Shown here: piece by piece, positions 1 to 5,975 of the stretch
How positions within the stretch are numbered: the first letter of the stretch is position 1
How the letters are laid out: every line of letters starts with the position of its first letter
Translations under genes and position numbers: made by a program
Notes under the pieces: model-generated
What the model was told of the DNA's origin: nothing
What the model saw: only the letters and a program-made list of their open reading frames with translations
Database searches by the model: none
Source of the DNA: Candidatus Krumholzibacteriia bacterium
GTDB taxonomy: Bacteria; Krumholzibacteriota; Krumholzibacteriia; LZORAL124-64-63
Length of the DNA stretch: 5,975 nt
NCBI GenBank assembly: GCA_030643455.1
Contig: DAOWLV010000217.1
Location: 1-5,975 of the forward strand
Direction: 5' to 3'

Positions 1-45
1 ACCAAGCGGCCGTCTACCAAGCGGCCGTCTACCAAGCGGCCGTGT
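1..45. repeat. 15-bp tandem repeat, three copies, at window edge
   Basis: The unit ACCAAGCGGCCGTCT occurs at 1-15 and 16-30, and a third copy at 31-45 differs by one base (GTGT instead of GTCT at its end). The unit contains the 6-bp palindrome CGGCCG. The last base of the third copy overlaps the stop codon of the minus-strand symporter, so the array begins right at that gene's 3' end. Because it starts at base 1, the true copy number is unknown. It may be a short genomic tandem repeat or an artefact of a sequence end; nothing here decides between them. Confidence 0.85.
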
Positions 46-1319
46 TACCTGGTCAGGACATCGTCTTCACCTTCGGTGCGGGCGATGACCACGGCTCCGC
101 AACTGTCGCTCCAGACGTTCACCGCCGTCCGGCACATGTCCAGGACCGGATCGATGGCCAGGATCAAGGCCAGCCCTTCCAGCGGCAGACCGACCGCCTG
201 GAGGATCACCGCTATCATCACCAGACCGGCGGCGGAAATTCCGGCCGCGCCGATGCTGGCCAGCAGCGCCGTCATCACCACCAGCACCTGGGACATGAAA
301 CCCAGTTCCACCCCGTAGGCCTGGGCGATGAACATGGCGGCCACGCATTCGTACAGGGCGGTGCCGTCCATGTTGATTGTCGCCCCCAGCGGCAGCACGA
401 AACTCGTGACGCGGTTGCTGACTCCGGCGCCGTTTTCGATGCGGTCCATGGTCAACGGGAGGGTGGCCGAGGAACTGCGGGTGCTGAAAGCGGTCAACAG
501 CGCCGGCGCCATGATCCGGGCGTGGCGATGCGGGGGCAACTTCCCGACCATTTTGACAAGCAACGGCAGGATGATCATGGAGTGGATGAGCAGGGCGCCC
601 AAAACGGTCACGCCGTAGAGGGCGAGTGGGGCGAAGGCCGCAAAACCGCTGGTGGCGGTGGTCTTGGCCATCAGCCCGAAAATACCGACAGGCGCCGTGG
701 CGATCACCCAGCCGGTGATCTTCATCATGGCGGCAAAAAGGGATTCCCAGAACCCGAGCTGAGCCCTCCTGCGTTCCTCGGAAAGGGTCGTGACTGCGAG
801 GCCGAATATCACACAGAAAAATATGAGGGGCAGCATCTGACCCTCGGCGGCCGCGGCAACCGGGTTTTCCGGCACCATCCGCTGGACGATACCCACGATG
901 TCACCGGCTCCGCGTCCTTCGAGTTTGGCGGCCAGCTCCGGTGGAGCTTCTTCCAGGCCCATGCGTTCGCCCACTGGGACACCGTCGATGACACCGGGAT
1001 GGATGATGTTCACCAGCAGCAGGCCGACCAGGATCGCCATCAGGCTGGTGGTCACGTACCAGCCGAAGGTCTTGCTGAACAGACGGCCCAGCCCACGTTG
1101 GGCGCCCACGCCAGCCACGCCCGAAATAATGGATCCGGCCAGTAGCGGCACGATCACCATCTTCAGGGCCCGCAGGAACAACGTGCCCAGAAAGTCGAAA
1201 ACCGCGTAGGGTTCCAGCCCACCCGGCAAGGTGGCGCCCCTTGGCCAGATCAGACCGGCGCCCACGCCCAGGACAAGGGCCAACAGGATCTGCCAGTGCA
1301 GTGAGTTCTTGCGGGTCAT
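45..1319 (-). CDS. Dicarboxylate/amino acid:cation symporter (DAACS family, glutamate/aspartate type)
   Basis: Integral inner-membrane secondary transporter of 424 residues, a normal family length, probably importing glutamate or aspartate with Na+ or H+. Visible hallmarks (numbering from the chosen start): a first membrane helix at about 8-25; the NPVAAAAEGQMLPLIFF segment at about 152-168; the HP1 serine-rich loop TRSSSATLP (280-288); NMDGT (316-320), the cation-binding motif; HP2 tip SIGAAGIS (355-362); and DPVLDMCRTAVNVWSD (390-405). The last carries equivalents of GltPh D390, D394, R397, N401 and D405. The arginine at 397 favours acidic amino acids over neutral ones; DctA-type dicarboxylate carriers differ here. 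The reading frame extends upstream to 1406, but ATG at 1319 is chosen because it has GAGGA seven bases upstream and a candidate promoter lies between the two starts. Oddities: serine replaces the usual HP2 proline (362), and serine replaces glycine before D405. Exact substrate and coupling ion are inferred. Confidence 0.93.
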   Translation of the reverse strand: MTRKNSLHWQILLALVLGVGAGLIWPRGATLPGGLEPYAVFDFLGTLFLRALKMVIVPLLAGSIISGVAGVGAQRGLGRLFSKTFGWYVTTSLMAILVGLLLVNIIHPGVIDGVPVGERMGLEEAPPELAAKLEGRGAGDIVGIVQRMVPENPVAAAAEGQMLPLIFFCVIFGLAVTTLSEERRRAQLGFWESLFAAMMKITGWVIATAPVGIFGLMAKTTATSGFAAFAPLALYGVTVLGALLIHSMIILPLLVKMVGKLPPHRHARIMAPALLTAFSTRSSSATLPLTMDRIENGAGVSNRVTSFVLPLGATINMDGTALYECVAAMFIAQAYGVELGFMSQVLVVMTALLASIGAAGISAAGLVMIAVILQAVGLPLEGLALILAIDPVLDMCRTAVNVWSDSCGAVVIARTEGEDDVLTR

Positions 1320-1326
1320 TCGGAAA

Positions 1327-1331
1327 TCCTC
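1327..1331 (-). promoter_or_regulatory. Ribosome binding site that decides the symporter start
   Basis: On the minus strand GAGGA is followed by a 7-base spacer and the ATG at 1319. No comparable site precedes the upstream in-frame ATG at 1406. The residues between the two starts look unlike a membrane-protein N-terminus, being rich in Pro, His and charged residues. Confidence 0.75.
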
Positions 1332-1356
1332 GGTTGGTTCATGGTCGGACCGGGGC

Positions 1357-1385
1357 AGTGTAGAGCACCCGGCATGTGGCCTCAA
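1357..1385 (-). promoter_or_regulatory. Candidate sigma70-type promoter for the symporter
   Basis: Reading the minus strand, TTGAGG (1385-1380) and TACACT (1362-1357) are separated by exactly 17 bases. Each hexamer matches the housekeeping consensus at four of six positions. Transcription would begin near 1350, giving a leader of about 30 bases with the GAGGA site placed normally before the ATG at 1319. The promoter lies inside the longer in-frame ORF, which supports the shorter protein. The call rests on consensus matching only, and the host's sigma factor preferences are unknown. Confidence 0.5.
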
Positions 1386-1390
1386 GGGAT

Positions 1391-1411
1391 TTGCCGTCGG
1401 TTCCACGGCAA
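1391..1411. promoter_or_regulatory. Perfect inverted repeat, possible regulator site
   Basis: TTGCCGT (1391-1397) and ACGGCAA (1405-1411) are exact reverse complements separated by seven bases. The dyad lies just upstream of the -35 hexamer of the candidate symporter promoter (about -41 to -61), where activators commonly bind, and about 20 bases upstream of the -35 of the divergent protease promoter. GCCTCAA also occurs on both sides, at 1379-1385 and 1414-1420. The regulator is unknown and binding is an inference; a 7-bp dyad can occur by chance. Confidence 0.35.
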
Positions 1412-1433
1412 TTGCCTCAATCCTGCAACTCTA

Positions 1434-1461
1434 TTGATCAAATAGAATATTGTGGTACACT
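1434..1461 (+). promoter_or_regulatory. Candidate extended -10 promoter for the protease gene
   Basis: TTGATC (1434-1439) is followed after 16 bases by TACACT (1456-1461), which is directly preceded by TGG, an extended -10 element. This lies in a locally AT-rich stretch, unlike the flanking DNA. Initiation near 1468 would give a leader of about 125 bases before the ATG at 1593, longer than usual. A second possible -10, TAGAAT at 1443-1448, overlaps it but lacks a well-spaced -35. The leader 1462-1592 shows no convincing riboswitch; its only visible dyad is TTCGGT/ACCGAA (1496-1501/1523-1528). Confidence 0.42.
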
Positions 1462-1592
1462 GATATGCACCAGTCATGAATTTCGGGCTGAAGTTTTCGG
1501 TTTGAGGGCCCGGAGAATCATGACCGAAGCATCCAGGAACATCTCGGAATTGCACCGAACTTGCCTAAAACACACTATCAGGGGAGAAACTC

Positions 1593-4500
1593 ATGCGTCG
1601 GCGTTGCGTCCTTGTTCTTTGTTTCACACTACTGACCCTCAGTCTTATGGCCCCAGGATCAACCCGGGCGGCCAATATTCATCCTGACCTTCTGGAAGCC
1701 TTGTCCGAGAAAGCGGGTGATCTGGTCCCTGTGCTCATGGTTTATGATAACCCCAACCATGTGGGTGATCTGGTCCTGGAGCTGGACGGTCTTTCGCCCA
1801 GCGAGCGGCGCGCAGGTGTCATCGATGTTCTGAAGAAGAGGAACCTGGAGAACCAGCGAGGCGCCATGTCCATTCTGGATGATCCCGACCGTCAGACGGA
1901 AATTTCCAATGTCACGCAACTGTATTTTGCCGGGGCAATCACCTTCCGGGCCAGTGGCAACATCGTGGAAATACTGGGTGGACTTCCCGACCAGGCCACG
2001 CTTTTCCTGGACAAGAGCTACGACTTGACCTCGGGCACTTCCCGAGGCGCAGTCGGCGAGTTTGGCAAGGCCGCTCGCGCGGATACCGCCTGGAGCGTCA
2101 AATACATCAATGCCGACCGGGTGTGGAACGAACTGGGCTTCACCGGTGCAGGGGTCGTTGTGGGTCACATAGACTCGGGTATTGATCTTGACCACCCCGA
2201 CCTGGCCCACCGCCTCTGGATCAACGTTGACGAAATTCCCAACAACGGCATCGATGATGATAACAACGGCTTTATCGACGACATCAACGGTTGGGACTTT
2301 GGCGACAACGACAACAACCCCAATGACGACGCTGCGGGCGCCGGTCACGGAACCCACACTGCCGGTACGGTGGCCGGTGATGGCACCGGCGGTATCCAGA
2401 CCGGTGTTGCTCCCGGGGCCAAGCTGATGGCCTGCAAGGCATTTGCGTCTGATGGTTCAGGAACCCTGGGTTATATCTGGAGCGCGGAGCAATACTGTGT
2501 TGAAAACGGTGCCCGCGTGATCACCATGTCTCTGGGCGTCAAGGGTGAACTCCCCGCCACTTTCATGCGAAATGATCGTGTGAACATGAACAACCTCCGG
2601 GATGCCGGTGTTCTCATGTTCAACTCCGCCGGCAACGAACATTATGAATTCAATCCGCCCATCGAGTGCGGTTTGACTGCTCGGGTGCCTGCACCCTGGA
2701 ATCCCCTTTCGACCACTCCGGGCAATCTCAGTGGTGTTGTCGCTGTTGGTGGAACAGGTTACCAGAGCAACACCATGTACAACGCTTCATCTCGTGGTCC
2801 TGTCAAATGGGACGACGTGGATCCTTTCAACGACTGGCCGTACAACCCCGGCGTCGGTCTGATCAAACCTGACATTTCAGCCCCTGGGGTATCGGTGAAT
2901 TCCACGACTGTCGGCGGCGGCTACAGCGGCGATTCCTGGAGTGGGACTTCGATGGCCTGTCCTCACGTGGCCGGCCTGGCTGCCCTCATGCTGGAAAAGA
3001 ATCCCAGCCTCTCTCCGGCCGGGATTGATTCCCTCATGGAATTGAATGCGCTGGATCTGGGTTCCGTGGGCAAAGACAATTCCTACGGTTCCGGCCGAAT
3101 CGACGCCTACGATATCGTCATGGCCACCCCGACTTCCCTGGCCGCGGACATCGTTCTATCCGGTGTTCTGCCAGACCCTTCCGGTGATGGTGTCCTGGAT
3201 CCGGGCGAAGTCAGCACTTTTGCTTTCGAATTGAAAAATGTCAGCTTCGTGGTCGATGCCGTTGGCGTCACCGCCACCCTGGCTGTTGTCCCGAACTCCT
3301 TTGTCACGGTCTCCGACGCCGCGGCGACCTTCCCGGATATCGCCATGAACGGTGGTGTCTCCGACAATACCGCCGACACTTTCAGCCTGACCGTGGCTGC
3401 GGGTGCACCCCAGGGATACCCCTTCACCATGATGCTGAGTGTCAGCAGCGGGACCATCTTCGAGCGCACTTTTGAAATTCCCTGGTACGTGGGTCTGCCC
3501 GATTGGCGCACCCACAATGTCGGCAACGTCTACCTGACGGTGACCGATCAGGGTATCATCGGCTACATGGACCAGAACGGCGCTACCGGTGACGGTATGG
3601 GCTATCTCGACGGTGGCAGTGGTTTGTTCATCGGCTCCTTCTGGGCCGGCACGGATGTCAACTATATCTGCAACCGCGACTTCGCCGGCGAGGGTTCCGA
3701 AACCTACGAATGGGAAGTTTCCGAAGATCCCAACGGTCGGGTTGTCGATATGGGAGCCGCATCCAGCGATCAGACCTTCAAGGCCATCTTCCACGACAGT
3801 GGTCATGCCTCACCCAAGCCTTTGGTGGTGGAGCAAACCAGCTTCGCCTTCAGTGGCTTTGATGAAAACGAGTTCGTCATCCTGGAATACAAAATGACCA
3901 ATGAAGGTGCTTCGGATCTGGGCACCTTGTACAATGGTGTCTTCTGCGATTTCGACATCGTGGATTCCGGTGCCAACATGGGTGCGACCGATCCTTCGCG
4001 GAACCTGACCTACATGTTCTCCGCAGGTGGTCCCTATTTCGGCATCGCGTTGATCGGTCCCGGCGACACTGCCCAGAACTTGACCATGATCAGCAACCCC
4101 ATATACGTGTACCCGGACGGTGCCATTGATGACGGCATCAAAATGCGTCACCTGCGTGGTCTTCTGAGCACCCCTTCGGCTTCCACACCCGACGACTGGT
4201 CGGCGGTGACGAGTTCCGTGGTGAGCCTGGATGCCAACGGTGGCTCGGCGGTGAAGACCTATGCTCTGGTTTACGGGAACACCCTGCAGGAGTTGCTGGA
4301 CAATGTGGATGCGGCCAATGCCGCCTACAACCCTTCGTCGCCAGTTTCGGATAATTCACCCATCAAGCTGTTCCGCTTGGCCCAGAACCATCCGAACCCC
4401 TTCAACCCGTCCACGAATATCAAATATTCGGTGGCTCGTGAAGGTCATGTCGAACTGGGTATCTTCGACCTCAGCGGTCGCCTGATCCGCACCCTGGTCA

Positions 4501-4643
4501 GTGAAACCCGTAGCAGCGGCGACTACACCGTGACCTGGGATGGCCGCAATGCCTCCGGCGGTGCGGTGCCATCCGGCATGTATTTCTACAAGTTCACCTC
4601 CGGTGGGGAGTCGACTTCACGGAAGATGACTCTGGTCAAGTAG
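1593..4643 (+). CDS. Secreted subtilisin-like serine protease (peptidase S8) with C-terminal sorting domain
   Basis: Predicted extracellular or surface endopeptidase of 1016 residues. The start is supported by GGGGAG at 1581-1586, six bases before the ATG. Residues 1-26 form a Sec signal peptide (MRRR, hydrophobic core, cleavage likely after STRA). Residues about 28-150 resemble an inhibitory propeptide. The S8 catalytic domain spans about 170-510: Asp194 in HIDSGID, His252 in HGTHTAG, oxyanion Asn348 in NSAGN, and Ser453 in GTSMACPHVAG, so the active site is complete. An Asp/Asn-rich insert (213-246) with DDDNNGFIDD probably binds calcium. Residues about 518-632 look like a CARDB/NEW3-type beta-sandwich (GDGVLDPGE). 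Residues about 636-915 form a beta-rich module I cannot name. Residues 924-1016 form a FlgD-like/Por-type sorting domain (QNHPNPFNPST, TWDGRNASGG, SGMYFYKF, RKMTLVK), suggesting type IX-like export or surface attachment. It has its own promoter and a downstream hairpin, so is probably monocistronic. By eye it uses more A/T-ending codons than pepA. Natural substrate is unknown. Confidence 0.95.
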   Translation: MRRRCVLVLCFTLLTLSLMAPGSTRAANIHPDLLEALSEKAGDLVPVLMVYDNPNHVGDLVLELDGLSPSERRAGVIDVLKKRNLENQRGAMSILDDPDRQTEISNVTQLYFAGAITFRASGNIVEILGGLPDQATLFLDKSYDLTSGTSRGAVGEFGKAARADTAWSVKYINADRVWNELGFTGAGVVVGHIDSGIDLDHPDLAHRLWINVDEIPNNGIDDDNNGFIDDINGWDFGDNDNNPNDDAAGAGHGTHTAGTVAGDGTGGIQTGVAPGAKLMACKAFASDGSGTLGYIWSAEQYCVENGARVITMSLGVKGELPATFMRNDRVNMNNLRDAGVLMFNSAGNEHYEFNPPIECGLTARVPAPWNPLSTTPGNLSGVVAVGGTGYQSNTMYNASSRGPVKWDDVDPFNDWPYNPGVGLIKPDISAPGVSVNSTTVGGGYSGDSWSGTSMACPHVAGLAALMLEKNPSLSPAGIDSLMELNALDLGSVGKDNSYGSGRIDAYDIVMATPTSLAADIVLSGVLPDPSGDGVLDPGEVSTFAFELKNVSFVVDAVGVTATLAVVPNSFVTVSDAAATFPDIAMNGGVSDNTADTFSLTVAAGAPQGYPFTMMLSVSSGTIFERTFEIPWYVGLPDWRTHNVGNVYLTVTDQGIIGYMDQNGATGDGMGYLDGGSGLFIGSFWAGTDVNYICNRDFAGEGSETYEWEVSEDPNGRVVDMGAASSDQTFKAIFHDSGHASPKPLVVEQTSFAFSGFDENEFVILEYKMTNEGASDLGTLYNGVFCDFDIVDSGANMGATDPSRNLTYMFSAGGPYFGIALIGPGDTAQNLTMISNPIYVYPDGAIDDGIKMRHLRGLLSTPSASTPDDWSAVTSSVVSLDANGGSAVKTYALVYGNTLQELLDNVDAANAAYNPSSPVSDNSPIKLFRLAQNHPNPFNPSTNIKYSVAREGHVELGIFDLSGRLIRTLVSETRSSGDYTVTWDGRNASGGAVPSGMYFYKFTSGGESTSRKMTLVK

Positions 4644-4650
4644 GGGTGCG

Positions 4651-4744
4651 TCACCTCTGGTGGTGATGAATACAAAGCGACCCGGCAGGTCCTCCTTCGT
4701 GCGGAGTTGCCGGGTCGCTTTGTATTCATCGCCACCAGAGGTGA
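4651..4744. terminator. Very long hairpin, probable bidirectional intrinsic terminator after the protease gene
   Basis: Bases 4651-4687 pair with 4708-4744 over 37 positions; the only imperfection is a G-T wobble (4664 with 4731). A further G-T pair (4688/4707) and a small CTCC/GGAG stem (4692-4695/4703-4706) close a 7-base loop. The GC-rich core GCGACCCGGCA/TGCCGGGTCGC is followed by TTTGTATTC and preceded by GAATACAAA, so a U-rich stretch follows the core stem on either strand, as in bidirectional terminators. It starts seven bases after the protease stop codon. The outer arms, about 17 bp beyond the A/T tracts, are not needed for termination and are unusual. Termination is inferred from structure and position. 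Confidence 0.72.
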
Positions 4745-4800
4745 AGGACCCGGTCGCAAATGCCTCTTCCAATAAAGGGGATGGCTGATTACGTCTGCGG

Positions 4801-4809
4801 TGCTAGAAT
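4801..4809 (+). promoter_or_regulatory. Candidate extended -10 promoter for pepA
   Basis: TGCTAGAAT contains the extended element TGC and the -10 hexamer TAGAAT (five of six consensus matches). No good -35 lies 16-18 bases upstream, which extended -10 promoters tolerate. Initiation near 4816 gives a leader of about 36 bases carrying GGAGGA (4838-4843), eight bases before the pepA ATG. Its position after the hairpin implies pepA is transcribed independently of the protease. Confidence 0.5.
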
Positions 4810-4851
4810 ATTGCGATTAACTGTTTCATCCAATCCTGGAGGATTTCATTC

Positions 4852-5975
4852 ATGCGCTGGACCGTTACCCGGACAGGCGTCGCCGACACGGTGGGCGACC
4901 TGCTGGTTTATCCCGTTTTTCAGAAAGACAAAGAGGCTGACCTCAAACCCCTGCAGACAAATACCCGCGGACTGGACGGGGGCGGCCCCGCCCTGGCCTC
5001 TCTCATTCGAAAAGCCGGATTCACAGGCAAGACCGAGTCAATGTTGCCGGTGCCCTGCCGGGGAGTCAAGGCGGGCTGGATACTGGTGATCGGCCTGGGC
5101 AAGGCCGACGAAGTGGGCCTGGAAACCCTGCGAAAGGTTGCGGGGCGGGCGGCCAAGAGAGCCAAGGCCATGAAGGCCGCCCGTGTGCTGGTGCAATTGC
5201 CCGCGTCCGGTGCCGTCGGCTTCGACGACCGGGCGTTCGCCCGCTGCTGGGTCGAAGGCGCCGAGCTGGCCCTGGCGCCGATCGGCGAGCTCAAAACGGG
5301 AAACAAGAAGACGCCTGATCTGCCCCGCAGTTGGAAATTTCTCGCCCAGCCGTCCGGGAAAAAGGCGACCCGGGACAAAGCGCTGCGTGAAGGTCTCGTC
5401 GAGGCCCAGGCTTTTTCCGCCGGTTGTCTGTTTGCCCGGCACCTGGTCAACCTTCCGCCCAACATCCTTACCCCCAAGGATCTGGCCGCAAGGGCCCGTC
5501 GCATGGCCCGGGCCGAGGGGCTGACCTGCCGGATCCTGAACGTCGCCCAGATGAAAAAGCTCAACATGGGCGGCATCCTGGGCGTGGGGCAGGGCAGCCG
5601 CCAGGAACCCCGGCTGATCGACCTGCAGTACCGGGCCGCCGGCGCCGCCGGACCGAAGGCCCCGTCCATTGCCCTGGTGGGCAAGGGCATCACCTTCGAT
5701 TCGGGCGGTATTTCGCTGAAGCCCGGCGCTGGTATGGATCTGATGAAGAGCGACATGGGGGGAGCGGCCGCGGTCCTGGGCGCGGGGCTCATCGCCGCCC
5801 GCCTCAAGATGCCGGTCAATCTGCGCGTGATCGTTCCGACGGCCGAGAACATGCCCGACGGACTGGCCGTCAAGCCGGCCGACGTCATCACCATGGCCAG
5901 CGGGAAAACGGTCGAGGTCCTGAACACGGACGCCGAGGGCAGGTTGGTGCTGGCCGACGCCCTGTGGTATGCGGG
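4852..5975 (+). CDS. pepA: Leucyl aminopeptidase (peptidase M17), 3' end beyond the window
   Basis: Cytosolic two-metal aminopeptidase, normally a hexamer, that removes N-terminal residues (preferring Leu and other hydrophobics) from short peptides. The frame is open from the ATG at 4852, preceded by GGAGGA eight bases upstream, to the window edge: 374 complete codons plus two bases. Residues 1 to about 175 are the variable N-terminal domain; the conserved part begins near the NLPPN motif (201-205). VGKGITFDSGG (276-286), MKSDMGGAA (298-306) and the family signature NTDAEGRLVLADA (358-370) are present. Metal ligands Lys278, Asp283, Asp301, Asp360 and Glu362 and catalytic Lys290 and Arg364 all match E. 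coli PepA with a constant offset of eight, so the enzyme should be active. E. coli PepA has 503 residues, so roughly 120-130 are missing here because of the window edge, not a mutation. In E. coli the protein also binds DNA in Xer recombination and carAB control; whether this one does cannot be told. Confidence 0.97.
   Translation, partial: MRWTVTRTGVADTVGDLLVYPVFQKDKEADLKPLQTNTRGLDGGGPALASLIRKAGFTGKTESMLPVPCRGVKAGWILVIGLGKADEVGLETLRKVAGRAAKRAKAMKAARVLVQLPASGAVGFDDRAFARCWVEGAELALAPIGELKTGNKKTPDLPRSWKFLAQPSGKKATRDKALREGLVEAQAFSAGCLFARHLVNLPPNILTPKDLAARARRMARAEGLTCRILNVAQMKKLNMGGILGVGQGSRQEPRLIDLQYRAAGAAGPKAPSIALVGKGITFDSGGISLKPGAGMDLMKSDMGGAAAVLGAGLIAARLKMPVNLRVIVPTAENMPDGLAVKPADVITMASGKTVEVLNTDAEGRLVLADALWYA

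Noticed and set aside
42..1145. Long plus-strand ORF (367 codons) opposite the symporter gene
   Set aside because: Its translation is low-complexity, rich in Gly, His, Gln, Arg and Asp, with no recognisable domain. It lies entirely antisense to a well-supported transporter and is a product of GC-biased codon use.
1320..1406. 29-residue N-terminal extension of the symporter
   Set aside because: The upstream ATG has no ribosome site, the extension contains the likely promoter, and the shorter form begins directly before the first membrane helix, as in family members.
1496..1528. Possible hairpin TTCGGT/ACCGAA in the protease leader
   Set aside because: The arms are only six bases with a 21-base loop, and ACCGAA recurs at about 1554. 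There is no match to a riboswitch class or attenuator that I recognise.
1520..1687. Possible 55-codon plus-strand ORF overlapping the protease start in another frame, with GGAG four bases before its ATG
   Set aside because: The spacing is short, the peptide has no recognisable feature, and it overlaps 95 bases of the protease signal-peptide region. It could be a translational leader, but nothing specific supports it.
1659..2357. Minus-strand ORF (232 codons) inside the protease gene
   Set aside because: It is antisense to the propeptide and start of the catalytic domain. Its Val/Ile/Asp-rich composition mirrors the Asp/Asn-rich coding strand.
3156..3806. Minus-strand ORF (216 codons) inside the protease gene
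   Set aside because: It is antisense to the beta-rich part of the protease, has no recognisable domain or ribosome site, and overlaps another antisense ORF in a different frame.
4747..4755. Small palindrome GACCCGGTC after the hairpin
   Set aside because: It is only a 4-bp dyad around one base in GC-rich DNA, which is expected by chance.
4920..5927. Long minus-strand ORF (335 codons) opposite pepA
   Set aside because: It is antisense to a gene with every M17 active-site residue. Its translation is Arg/Ser/Pro/Ala-rich without domains, typical of a shadow ORF in GC-rich DNA.

Overview
The window holds three protein genes and the control regions between them. A dicarboxylate/amino acid:cation symporter of the glutamate/aspartate type lies on the minus strand (45-1319). 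A large secreted subtilisin-like serine protease (peptidase S8) is transcribed divergently from it on the plus strand (1593-4643). A leucyl aminopeptidase (peptidase M17, PepA) follows on the plus strand (4852 onward) and runs off the right edge.

The DNA is GC-rich and bacterial, with good Shine-Dalgarno sites before all three genes. The best hint of lineage is the end of the protease. It has a linker with QNHPNPFNPST, then a small FlgD-like/Por-type sorting domain ending in SRKMTLVK. This architecture is typical of the FCB superphylum and nearby candidate phyla (for example Krumholzibacteria, Eisenbacteria, Latescibacteria). The affiliation is an inference from one protein; there is no rRNA or other marker here.

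Layout: 1-45, three tandem copies of a 15-bp unit at the window edge; 45-1319, symporter; 1320-1592, divergent intergenic region with a candidate promoter for each gene and a perfect 7-7-7 inverted repeat upstream of the symporter promoter; 1593-4643, protease; 4644-4851, intergenic region with a very long near-perfect hairpin (4651-4744, 37-bp stem, probable terminator) followed by an extended -10 promoter; 4852-5975, pepA, 5' portion with all active-site residues present.

The genes fit a protein-scavenging theme: an exported protease cuts external protein, a symporter imports acidic amino acids, and a cytosolic aminopeptidase finishes peptide breakdown. They are not one operon, since the first is divergent and a strong hairpin plus a separate promoter divide the other two, so functional linkage is only suggestive. 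I found no clearly new defence or mobile system. The most notable items are the oversized hairpin, the uncharacterised beta-rich module in the protease, and two unusual substitutions at conserved symporter positions.
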